A stretch of 64,000 bases of DNA from Chamaelirium japonicum (lineage: Eukaryota > Streptophyta > Magnoliopsida > Liliales > Melanthiaceae), in contig OX393555.1 in NCBI GenBank assembly GCA_947650365.1, positions 80,915,995 to 80,979,994 on the forward strand. The letters are read 5' to 3'. Shown piece by piece: positions 13,986-25,125 of the stretch; position 1 is the first letter of the stretch, and every line of letters starts with the position of its first letter. The position numbers and the translations under genes are program-made. The notes beneath the pieces are model-generated. The model was not told the DNA's origin. It did no database searches and was given only the letters and a program-made list of their open reading frames with translations.

Positions 13986-15130
13986 AACATTACTATGATT
14001 ATCATAATAACATTGAGATAATACTATTGAGAGTTGGAGTTTTGGAATTTAGATTCCTTCTTACTTCATACCTATATCGTGGCGAATGGACTGGAGCAGG
14101 ACTTCCCTCTTCTTTCTTCGTTTATCTCTCTGTTTTCTTTTCTTTTCTTCTCTCTCTTCTGGCTTCGTTTCTCTCTCTATTTTCTTATGACTGGTCGGCT
14201 GGGCTTGACATGTTTATGCTGATAACGTGTTGTGAGATGGGAGAAAGAGAGAGCCATCAAACGTGCCCCACCCTAAAGGGGTCGTATAAATATTATGAAA
14301 TAGAGTTTTGGAATTTAGATTCCTTCTAACTTCACATCTATACCCATGGCCAATGGACTGAAGCAGTACTTCTTCTCTCTTCTCTCTTTGTTTATCTCTT
14401 TGTTCTCTTCTTTCTTCTTCTCTCTCTTCTGTCTTCGTTTCTGTCTTTGTTTTCTTTTGACTGGTCGGCTAAGCTCGACATATTCGTATTGATAACATAT
14501 TGTGAGATGGGAGAAAAAAAGAGCCGTCAAACGTGCCCCACCCTAAAGGGGTTGTCTATTATTTATATGATAAGCTTACTTAGGGCCTAAGTAATCTATA
14601 GGAAACCCTGATCCATGGGAGAAGAGAGAAGAGAACGGTGAGATTTAATTATATTTTTAAGAAGTAGAATTTTGGAATTTAGATTCTTTCTTACTTCACA
14701 CCTATACCCGTGGCTAATGGTCCGGAGTAGGACTTTATCTCTTTTCTCTCTTCGTTTATCTCTCCGTTCTCTTCTCTCTTCTTCTTTTTCTTCTGTCTTC
14801 GTTTCTCTTTCTGTTTTCTTATGACTAGTCGGTTGGGCTCGATATGTTCGTGCTGATAACGTGTTGTTAGATGGGAGATAGAAGTGCCATCAAACGTGCC
14901 CCACCCTAAAGGGGTCGTATATTATTTATAGGGTAGGCTTACTTAGGGTCTAAGCAATTTATGGGAAACCCTAATCCATGGGAGAGATCCGACGGTGGAC
15001 AGCCATCCGATCGAATGATCTCATAATAGTTATAATATTTTAAACTTTTTTAAAGAAAAATATAAATTATTTTTAATGCAAAAAATCCGGGTGTGCCTCA
15101 TCTTCCTTCTTTACTTCCTATTATTTAATT
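13986..15130 (-). repeat. Three reverse modules in tandem
   Basis: Copies at 13986-14297, 14298-14650 and 14651-15125. The first two are partial and join through the GTCGTATAAATATT and GAGATTTAATTATATT junction types. The third holds a complete core. Confidence 0.75.
14862..15028 (-). mobile_element. LTR-like core 6 (167 bp)
   Basis: Plus-strand reading TGTTGTTAGATGG to ATCTCATAATA, with TATTTATA at 14923-14930. A reverse GGTGTGCCTCATCTTCC flank lies to its right. Confidence 0.6.
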
Positions 15131-17460
15131 ATTTTAAAAAATTAAATTGTTAATTAATCAAAATATTGAACTAATAGAGAAGTGGATTTTTTATGATTAT
15201 CAACATGAACCTGACGAGCCCAACCGACCAGTCACAAGAAAATAGAGAGAGAAATGAAGACAGAAGAGAGACAATAAGAGAGAGAAAAACGGAGAGAGAA
15301 GCAAAGACAGAAAAGAACGAAGAATAGAGAAGAGAACGGAGAGTTAAAAGAAGAGAAAAGAAAGAAGAAGTCCTGCTACGGTCCATTCACTACGGGTATA
15401 GGCGTCAAATAAAAAGGAATCTAAATTCCAAAACTCCACTTCTCAATAATATAATTAAATCTCTATGTTCTCTTCTCTCTTCTCCTATGGATTAGGATTG
15501 AGAAGTGGAGTTTTGGAATTTAGATTCCTTCTTCCTTCACACCTATACCCGTGGTGAATGGACTAGAGCAACACCTCTTCTCTCTTTATTTATCTCTCTA
15601 TTCTCTTATCTCTTCTTCTTTCTTCTCACAACACGTTATTAGCCAGAACATATCGAGCCCAGCCGACTAGTCACAAGAAAACGGAGTGAGAAACGAAGAC
15701 AAAAGAGATAAAAGAAGAAAGAAGAGAACGAAGAGATAAATGAAGAGAAAAGAGAGAAGAAGTTCTACACAAGTTTATTGGCCATGGGTATAGGTGTGAA
15801 GTAAGAAAGAATATAAATTCCAAAAACTCCTCTTCGTAATAGTTTATTTTATTTAAATAATTTAATAACTATCTATCTTCGTTTATCTCTTTGTTCTCTT
15901 CTCTCTTCTTCTCTCTTCTCTGTCTTTGTTTCTCTCTCCATTTTCTTACGACTGGTTGGTTGGGCTCGACATATTTGTGCTGATAACGTATTATGAGATG
16001 AAAGAGAGAGAGAGAGCCGTCAAACGTGCCCCACCCTAAAGGGGTCGTATATTATTTATAGGGTAAGCTTATTTAGGGCCTATGCAATCAATGAAAAATC
16101 CTAATCCATAGTAAAAGAGAGAAGAGAATGGAGAGATTTAATTATATTATTGAGAAGTGGAGTTTTGGAATTTAGATTCCTTCTTACTTTACACCTATAC
16201 CCATGGCTAATAAACTGGAGCATGACTTCTTCTTTCTTCTATCTTCGTTTATCTCTCGGTTCTCTTCTCTCTTCTTTTCTCTCTTCTGTCTTTGTTTCTC
16301 TTTTCGTTTTCTAGCGACTGGTCGGCTGGGCTCGACATGTTTATGCTAATAATAAGTTATGAGATAGAAGAAAGGGGAAGTCATCAAACATGTCCCACCC
16401 TAAAGGGGTCCTATATTTTTTATAGGACAAGCTTATTTAGAGCCTAAGCAATATATAGGAAACCCTAATATATGGAAGAGATATATTATGTAATTAATTA
16501 TAGTTTTTAAATTCTCTTCTTTTCTCTCTTCTCACAACACGTTATCAGCACGAACATGTCGAGCCCAGCCGACTAGTCACAAGAAAACAGAGAAAGAAAT
16601 GATGACAGAAGAGAGAAGAGAACAGAGAGATAAATAAAGAGAGAAGAGAGAAGAAGTCCTGCCCCAGTCTATTGGCCACGGGTATAGGTATAAAGTACAA
16701 AGGAATTTAAATTCTATCAAATGTGCCCCACCCTAAAGGGGTCGTATATTATTTATGGCGTACACTTACTTAGGGCCTAAGCAATCTATGGGAAACCCTA
16801 ATCTATAGAAGAGAGAAACAAAGACAGAAGTGAAGTTTTGGAATTTAGATTCCTTCTTACTTCACACCTATACACGTCGCCAATGGATTGGTGCGGGACT
16901 TCTTCTCTCTTCACTTTTTATTTATCTCTCCGTTCTTTTCTCTCTTCTTCTATCTCTTCTGTGGAGTTTTGGAATTTAGATTCCTTCTTACTTCACTCCG
17001 ATACCCGTGGCCAATGGACTGGAGCAATACTTTTTCTCTCTTCTCTCTTTGTTTATCTCTCCGTTCTCTTCTTTCTTCTTATCTCTCTTCTGTCTTCGTT
17101 TCTCTCTTTATTTTCTTATGACTGGTCGGCTGGGCTCGATATGTTCGTGCTGATAACATATTATGAGATAGGAGAAAGAAAGAGCCATCAAACGTTCCCC
17201 ACCCTAAAGGGGTCAAATATTATTTATAAGGTAAACTTATTTAGGGCCTAAACAATCTATAGAAAAGCCTAATCCATAGGAGAGATACGATGGTGGACAA
17301 TTATCCGATTGAACGATCTCATAACAGTTGTAATGTTATATAATTAAATATTTAAATAATAAACCGACCAATCACAAGAAAAATTATTAAATCTCTCCAT
17401 TTAAATAAAATACTCAATTACTTTAAATAAATTAATCATTCATAGGTGTGAAGTAAGACT
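15131..17460. repeat. Mixed-orientation mosaic, duplication copy A
   Basis: Order of pieces: forward 15171-15490, reverse 15491-15625, forward 15626-15845, reverse 15881-16147, reverse 16148-16490, forward 16491-16713, reverse 16714-16967, and a reverse module with a core to 17340. Small scraps follow to 17460. Most of this order is repeated at 18591-20560. Confidence 0.7.
17159..17326 (-). mobile_element. LTR-like core 7 (168 bp)
   Basis: Plus-strand reading TATTATGAGATAGG to ATCTCATAACA, with TATTTATA at 17221-17228. Confidence 0.6.
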
Positions 17461-18590
17461 CCTATTTAAATAATATAAATATTGGATAGCTGTCCACCGT
17501 CGGATCACTCCCATGGATTTGGGTTTTCCATAGATTGCTTTGGCCCTAAGTAAGATTTACCCTATAAATAATATACGACTCGTTCAGGGTGGGGCATATT
17601 TAATGACTCTCTTTTTCTTCTATCTCAGAACACGTTAATTAGTAAACTTAATTATTAAATTATTTAAATTATTAAATTATTTAATAATTAAATAAATAAT
17701 TAATTTAATTAAAAAAATTATAGTAATATTACTATGATAATCATAATAAAGTTGAGAAGATACTATTGAGAAGTAGAGTTTTGAAATTTAGATTCCTTCT
17801 TATTTCACACCTATACCCGTGGCCAATGGACTGAAGCAGGACTTCTTCTCTCTTCTCTCTTCATTTATCTCTCTGTTATTTTCTCTTCTTTTCTCTCTTT
17901 TGTCTTCGTTTCTCTTTGTTTTCTTGTGACTGGTCGGCTAGGCTCGACATGTTCGTATTGATAAAGTATTATGAGATGGGAGAAAGAGAGAGCCATCAAA
18001 TGTGCCCCACACTAAAGGGTTTGTATATTATTTATAGGATAAGCTTACTTAGGGCCTAAACAATATATAGGAAACCCTAATCCATAGGAGAAGAGAGAAG
18101 ATAACGGAGAGATTTAATTATATTATTGAGAAGTAGAGTTTGGGAATTTAGATTCCTTCTTACTTCACACCTATACCCGAGTCTAATAGACTAGAGCATG
18201 ACTTTTTCTCTCTTCTCTTTTTATTTATCTCTCTATTCTCTTCTCTCTTCTTCTCTTTCTTCTGTCTTTGTTTCTTTCTCCGTTTTCTTGCGACTGGTCG
18301 GTTGGGCTCGAAAAGCTTGTACTGATAACGTGTTGTGAGATAGGAGAAAGAGAGAGTCGTCAAATGTGCCCCACCCTAAAGGGGTCGTATATTATTTATA
18401 GAGTAATCTTACTTAGGGTCTAAGCAATCTATGGGAAACCCTAATCCATGGGAGAGATTCGACGGTAGACAGCCATCCGATCGAACGATCTCATAACAGT
18501 TGTAATGTTTTAAATATTTTTAAAGCAAAAAGTTCAGGTGTGCCTCATATTCTTTATTTACTTCATATTATTTAATTAATTTAATTATTT
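17461..18590. repeat. Forward piece, short spacer and two reverse modules
   Basis: Forward promoter part at 17461-17640, AT-rich 17641-17720, reverse partial module 17721-18125, then a reverse module with a complete core at 18126-18560. Confidence 0.7.
18331..18498 (-). mobile_element. LTR-like core 8 (168 bp)
   Basis: Plus-strand reading TGTTGTGAGATAGG to ATCTCATAACA, with TATTTATA at 18393-18400. Confidence 0.6.
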
Positions 18591-21500
18591 TAAAAAATTA
18601 AATAGTTAATTAATCTCAATATTGAACTAATTGAGAAGTGGAGTTTTTGTGATTATCAGCATGAACATGACGAGCCTAACCGACCAGTCATAAAAAAACG
18701 GAGAGAGAAACAAAGACAGAAGAGAGAGAAGAAGAGAGAAGAAAACAGAGAGAGAAACGAATACAGAAGAGAGAGAAGAGAACGGAGAGTTAAACGAAGA
18801 GAGAAGAGAGAAGAAGTCCACTTCTAAAAAATATAATTAAATCACTCTGTTCTCTTCTCTCTTCTCCCATGGATTAGGATTGAGAAGTGGAGTTTTGAAA
18901 TTTAGATACCTTCTTCCTTCACACCTATACCCGTGGTGAATGGACTAGAGTTGGACCTCTTCTCTCTTCTCTCTTTGTTTATCTCTCCGTTCTCTTCTCT
19001 CTTCAACTCTCTTCTCACAACACGTTATCAGTCAGAACATGTCGAGCCCAGGCGACCAGTTACAAGAAAACGGAGAGAGAAACGAAGACAAAAGATAGAG
19101 AAGAAGAAAGAAGAGAACGAAGAGATAAACAAAGTGAGAAGAGAGAAGAAGTCCTGTTCAAGTTCATAGGCCACGAGTATAGGTGTGTAGTAAGAAAGAA
19201 TCTAAATTCCAAAAACTCCACTTCACAATAGTTTATTTTATTTAAATAATTTAATAACTATATACTATAATAATTATAATATTTATCTAAATAATATATG
19301 ATTAATTTATTTTATTTAATTATATTATAGAGAAGTGGAGTTTTGGAATTTAGATTCCTTCTTACTTCACACCTATACCCGTGGCCAATGGACTAGAGCA
19401 GGACTTCTTCTCTCTTCTCTCTTCGTTTATCTCTCTGTTCTCTTCTCTCTTCTATCTTTGTTTCTCTCTTTGTTTTCTTGTGACTAGTCAGCTGGGCTCG
19501 ACATGTTCGTACTGATAACGTGTTGTGAGAAGAAAGAAGAAGAAAGAAGAGAACAAAAAGATAAGCAAAGAGGGAAGAGAGAAAAAGTCCTGCCCAGTCC
19601 ATTGACCACGGGTATAGGTGTGAAGTAAGGAGGGCATGTTTGATGATTTTCTCTTTCTTCCATCTCATAACACATAATCAACACGAATAGAGAGATAAAC
19701 CAAGAGAGAAGAGAGAAGAAGTACTGCTCCTGTCCATTGGCCACAGGTATAGGTATGAAGTAAGAAGGAATCTAATTTCCAAAACTCAAATTTTCAATAA
19801 TATAATTAAAACTCTACGTTGTCTTCTCTCTTCTCCCATAGATTAGGGTTTCACAAGAAAACGGAGAGACATAAAAGAGAAGTGGAGTTTTGGAATTTAG
19901 ATTCCTTCTTACTTCACACCTATACCCATGACTAATGTACTGGAGTAGGAATTTTTCTCTCTTCTATTTTCGTTTATCTCTCCGTTCTCTTCTCTCTTCT
20001 TTTCTCTCTTCTGTCTTTGTTTCTCTCTCCGTTTTCTTGCGACTAGTCGGATAGGATCGACATTTCGTGCTAATAATGTGTTATGAGATGGGAGAAAGAG
20101 AGAGCTATCAAACATGCCCCACCCTAAAGGGGTCATATATTAGTTATAAAGTAAGCTTACTTAGGGACTAAGTAATGTATGGAAAACCCTAATCTATGGT
20201 AGAGATATATTATGTAATTAATTATAGTTTTTAAATTCTCTTCTTCTTTATCTTCTCATAACAAGTTATCAGCACGAACATGTCAAGCCCAACCGACCAG
20301 TCATAAGAAAATGGAGAACGAAACGATGAAAGAAGAGAGGAGAGAACGGAGAGATAAACGAAGAGAGAAGAGAGAAGAAGTCCTGCTCCAGTCCATTGGC
20401 CACGGGTATAGGTGTGAAGTAAGAAGGAATCAAAATTCTATCAAATATGCCCCAACCTAAAGGAGTCATATATTATTTATAGCGTAAGCTTACTTAGGAC
20501 CTAAGCAATCTATTGGAAACCCTAATCCATGAGAGAGAGAAACGAAGACAGAAGTGGAGTTTTGGAATTTAGATTCCTTCTTACTTCAAAACTCTACTTC
20601 GTAATAGTTCAGTTTACTTAAATAATTCAATAACTATTTATACTATAATAATTATAATATTTATCAATATAATATATGATTAAGTTATTTTATTTAATTA
20701 TATTATAGTGAAGTGGAGTTTTGAAATTTAGATTTTTTCTTACTTCACACCTATACCCGTGGCCAATGGACTGGAACAGGACTTCTTTTCACTACTCTTT
20801 GTTTATTTCTCCTTTCTCTTCTCTCTTCTATCTTTGTTTCTTTCTCTATTTTCTTGTGACTGGTTGGCTGGGATCGACATGTTCGTACTGATAACGTGTT
20901 GTGACAAAAGAGAAGAAGATAGAAAAGAAACGAGAGAAGAGAGAAGAAGTCTTGTCCCAGTGCATTGACCACGTGTATAGGTATGAAGTAAGAAGGAGGA
21001 CATGTTTCATGGATCTCTCTTTCTCCCATCTCACAACACGTAATCAGCACGAATATGTCGAACCCAGCTGACCAGTCACAAGAAAAACGGAGAGAGAAAC
21101 GAAGAAAGAAGAGAGAGAATAAGAAAAAAGAGAACGAAGAAATAAACGACTAGAGAAGAGAGAAGAAGTCTTGCTCCAGTCCATTGGCCACGGATATAGG
21201 TATGAAGTAAGAAGGAATCTAAATTCCAAAACACCACAGAAGAGAGAGAAGAAGAGAAAAGAGGATAGAGAGATAAACGAAGAGAGAAGAGAGAAAAAGT
21301 CCTACTTCAGTCCATTGGTCACGGGTATAGGTGTGAAGTAAGAAGGAATCAAAATTCCAAAACTTAACTTCTCAATAATATAATTAAATCTCTCCATTGT
21401 CTTCTCTCGTTTCCCATGGTTTAGGGTTTCACAAGAAAAAGGGGAGATATAGAAGAGAGAAGTAGAGTTTTGGAATTTAGATTCCTTCTTACTTCACACC

Positions 21501-21594
21501 TATACTTATGGCCAATGGACTAGAGTAGGACTTCTTCTCTCTTCTCTCTTCGTTTATCTCTCCGTTCTTTTCTATCTACTTCTCACTCTTCTCA
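18591..21594. repeat. Mixed-orientation mosaic, duplication copy B and a further local repeat
   Basis: The piece order at 18591-20560 repeats that of 15131-16850. A shorter direct repeat is nested in it: 19225-19880 resembles 20585-21470, including the unusual join AGGGTTTCACAAGAAAA near 19850 and 21425. No gene is seen. Confidence 0.7.
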
Positions 21595-21650
21595 AAGCAT
21601 CTTAGAGTGTCTAGGGTTGGGCCAGGAGGGTCTCTTAACACCTTTTTATG
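21595..21650. other. Short unique island in the array
   Basis: About 55 bp containing AGAGTGTCTAGGGTTGGGCC and AGGAGGGTCTC. It does not resemble the module or the spacer, is GC-richer, and interrupts two reverse pieces. I do not recognise it. Confidence 0.5.
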
Positions 21651-24600
21651 GAATTTTTGAATTTAGATTCATTTTTACTTCACACATATACCCGTGGCTA
21701 ATGGACTGGAGTAGGACTTCTTCTTTCTTCTCTTTTTGTTTATCTCTCCGTTCTCTTCTCTCTTCTTTAAATAATATATGACCCCTTTAGGGTGGGGCAC
21801 GTTTGACGGATCTCTTTTTCTCCCATCTCACAACATGTTAACAGCATAAACATATCAAGCCCACCCGACCAGTCGCAAGAAAAGAAAGAAAGAAAACAAA
21901 GACAAAAGAGAGAGAAGAAGAGAGATAAACAAAGATATAAGAGAGAAGAAGTCCTGCTCCAGTCCATTGGCCAAGGGTATCGGTATGAAGTAAGAAGGAA
22001 TCTAAATTCCAAAACTCTACTTCAGTTTTCGTTTCTCTTTCCGTTTTCTTACGACTGGTCGGCTGGGCTCGAATGTTCGTGCTGATAATATGTCTAGTTT
22101 AATAAAGAAGGAATCTAAATTCCAAAATTCCTCTTCTCAATAATATAATTAAATCTCTCCTTTCTCTTCTATCTTCTTCCATGGATTAGGGGTTTCTATA
22201 GATTGCTTAGGCCCCAAGTAAGCTGACCAGTCTCAAGAAACGAAGACAAAAGTGGAGTTTTGGAAATTAGATTCCTTCTTAATTCACACCTATACCCGTG
22301 GCCAATGGAAAGAGTAGGACTTCTTCTTTCTTCTCTCTTCTCTCTTCATTAATCTCTCTATTCTTTTCTCTCTTCTTCTCTCTTATCTCTCTGAAGAGAG
22401 AAGAGAGAAGAAGTTCTACTCTAGTCCATTCGCCATAGGTATTGGTATGAAGTAAGAAGAAATCTAAATTCCAAAACTCCACTAAAGAGAGAGAAGAAGA
22501 GAGAAGAAAATGGGGAGATAAAGAAAGATAGAACAGAGAAGAAGTCATGATCTAGTCCATTGGCCACGGGTATATATATGAAGTAAGAAGGAATCTAAAT
22601 TCCAAAACTTTACTTTTCAATAATATAATAAAATCTCTCCGTTCACTTCTCTCTTCTCCCATAGATTTGGGTTTCTTATAGATTGCTTAGGCACTAAGTA
22701 AGCTTACCTTATAAATTATATACGACCCCTTTAGGATGGGACACATTTGACGGCTCTCTCTTTCTCCCATCTCATAACACGTTATCAGCACGAAATATCA
22801 AGCCCAGCCAACCAGTCACAAGAAAACGGAGTGAGAAACAAAGACAAAAAAGAGAAAAGAAGAGAGAAGAGAACAGAGAAATAAACGAAGAGAGAAGAGA
22901 GAAGAAGTTCTGCTCCAGTCCATTCACCACGAGTATAGGTGTGAAATAAAAAGGAATCTAAATTCCAAAACTCCACTTCTCAATATATTATCACAATGTT
23001 ATTATGATTACCATAGTAATTTTACTATAATTTTTTTAATTAAATTAATTGTTTAATTAAAATGAAGAGAGAAGAGAATTTACTATGATAATCGTAATAT
23101 CATTTAGATGAAACTATTGAGAAAACTTTACTTCTCAATAATATAATTAAATCATTCTGTTCTCTTCTTTCTTCTCCCATGGATTTGGGTTTCCCATAGA
23201 TTGCTTAGGCCCTAAGTAAGGTTACCCTATAAATAATATACGACCCCTTTAGGGTGGGGCACGTTTGACGACTCTCTTTTTCTCCCATCTCACAAAACAG
23301 TATCAGCACGAACATATCGAGCCCAGCCGACCAGTCAAAAGAAAACAGATAGAGAAATAAAGATAGAAGTGGAGTGTTGGAATTTAGATTCCTTTTTACT
23401 TCACACCTATACCCATGGCCAATGGACCGGAGTAGGACTTTTTCTCTCTTCTTTCTTTATTTATCTCTCCATTCTCTTCTCTCTTCTTCTCTCTCTTCTG
23501 TCTTTGTTAAACTTTACTTATTCTCTCAATAAACGGAGAGAGAAATGAAGATAGAAGGGAGAAAGAGAAGAAAAGAGAAAAGAACGGAGAGATAAACAAA
23601 GAGAAAGGAAAGAAGAAGTCATTCTCCAGTCCATCAGCCACAGGTATATATATAAAGTTCTCTCTTTTATCTTCATTTATCTCTCCGTTCTCTTTTTCTT
23701 TCTTCTCTCCCTTCTGTCTTTGTTTCTCTCTCTGTTTTTCTTGCGACTGATCGACTGGGCTTTCTTATTTTTTCATCACGAACAAGTCGAGCCCAGCCAA
23801 CCAGTCGCAAGAAAAATAGAGAGAGAAGAAAAGAGAAGAGAATGGAGAGAACTTCACACCTATACCCATGGCCAATGGACTGGAGCAGTACTTCTTCTAT
23901 CTTCTCTCTTTGTTTATCTCTTCGTTCTCTTCTCTCTTCTTCTCTCTCTTCTGTCTTTGTTTCTCTATCCATTTATTAAGAGAAGAAGTGGAGTTTAACG
24001 AAAGACAGAAGAGAGAGAAAAAGCAAGACGAGAACGGAGAGATAAATGAAGAGAGAAGAGAGAAGAAGTCCTGCTCTAGTCCAATGGTCATGGGTATAGA
24101 TATAAAGTAAGAAGGAATCTAAATTCCAAAACTCCACTTCTGTCTTCGTTTCTCTCTCTGTTTTCTTGCGATTGGTCGGCTGGGCTCGACATATTCGTGC
24201 TGATAAAATGTTATGAGATGGGAGAAAGAGAGAGCCGTCAAACGTGCCCCACCCTAAAGGGGTCATATATTATTTATAGGGTAAGCTTACTTAGGGCCTA
24301 AGCAATCTATGGGAAACCATAATCCATGAGAGAAAAGAGAAGAGAACTGAGAGATTTAATTGGATTAATACAAAGTGGAGTTTTGAAATTTAGATTCCTT
24401 CTTACTTCACACCTATACCCGTGGCGAATAGACTGGAGCAGGACTTCTTCTCTCTTCTATCTTCGTTTATCTCTCCGTTCTTTTCTCTCTTCTTCTCTCT
24501 TCTCACAACACGTTATCATTTCGAACATGTTGAGCCCAACCAACCAGTCACAAGAAAACAGTGAGAGAAATAAAGATAGACAAGAGAGAAGAGAATGGAG

Positions 24601-24734
24601 AGATAAATGAAGAAAGAAGAGAGAAGAAGTCCTACTCTAATCCATTGGCCATGGGTATATGTATGAAGTAAGAAGGAATCTAAATTCTAAAACTCCACAG
24701 AAAAGAGAAAAGAAGAGAGAAGAGAACGGAGAGA
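21651..24734. repeat. Mixed-orientation mosaic of partial modules
   Basis: Pieces of 70-350 bp alternate in orientation, for example forward 21771-22020, reverse 22251-22395, forward 22620-22980, forward 23140-23370, reverse 23370-23520 and reverse 24140-24350. AT-rich sequence is confined to about 22990-23060. No complete core and no gene were found. Confidence 0.65.
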
Positions 24735-25125
24735 TCCTTCGTGTGAATCTTTTAACCATGGAGAATTATTTTATTTGTTGATGTATATGGAAGATCATTC
24801 GCGAAGAAGCCGATGGTATGAATGGAGATGATGCCTTCTTGTTCACCCAATCTCACACGATGCATGGAATATCACTCTTGGATCTCTGAGTGCCTCCGAA
24901 GAACGACCCTTCTCCTTCTAGGAAACTCCACGCGAGGAAGACGAAGTTGCAAGCGGGAAAGTAGAGAGAGATTAGGGAAAGATCTAGGGAGATAAGAGAG
25001 GGAGGGGGTTTGGTTTTTTGCAACCTTATGGCCGTGCCCCATAAGGCTCCCTATATAGGGCCGGGCTACCCCCTTGGATAATGATCCAACGGGATAAGAA
25101 ACTCCCACAATTATTTCCCCAAAAT
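24735..25125 (-). mobile_element. Unrelated promoter-bearing fragment, probable LTR or leader piece
   Basis: About 390 bp of clearly higher GC content interrupts the array. Read on the minus strand it has a CCCTATATAGGGAGCC box (about 25045-25060), a CT-rich leader, then GGAGGCACTCAGAGATCC. This resembles the promoter and leader part of a plant LTR element, but I cannot assign a family and see no coding domain. It is an isolated fragment. A fragment of a host gene 5' region is the alternative. Confidence 0.4.

Noticed and set aside
24872-25108. Minus-strand open frame of 78 codons in the foreign island
   Set aside because: It runs through the TATA-like box and leader, has an arginine-rich biased sequence and matches no domain I know.
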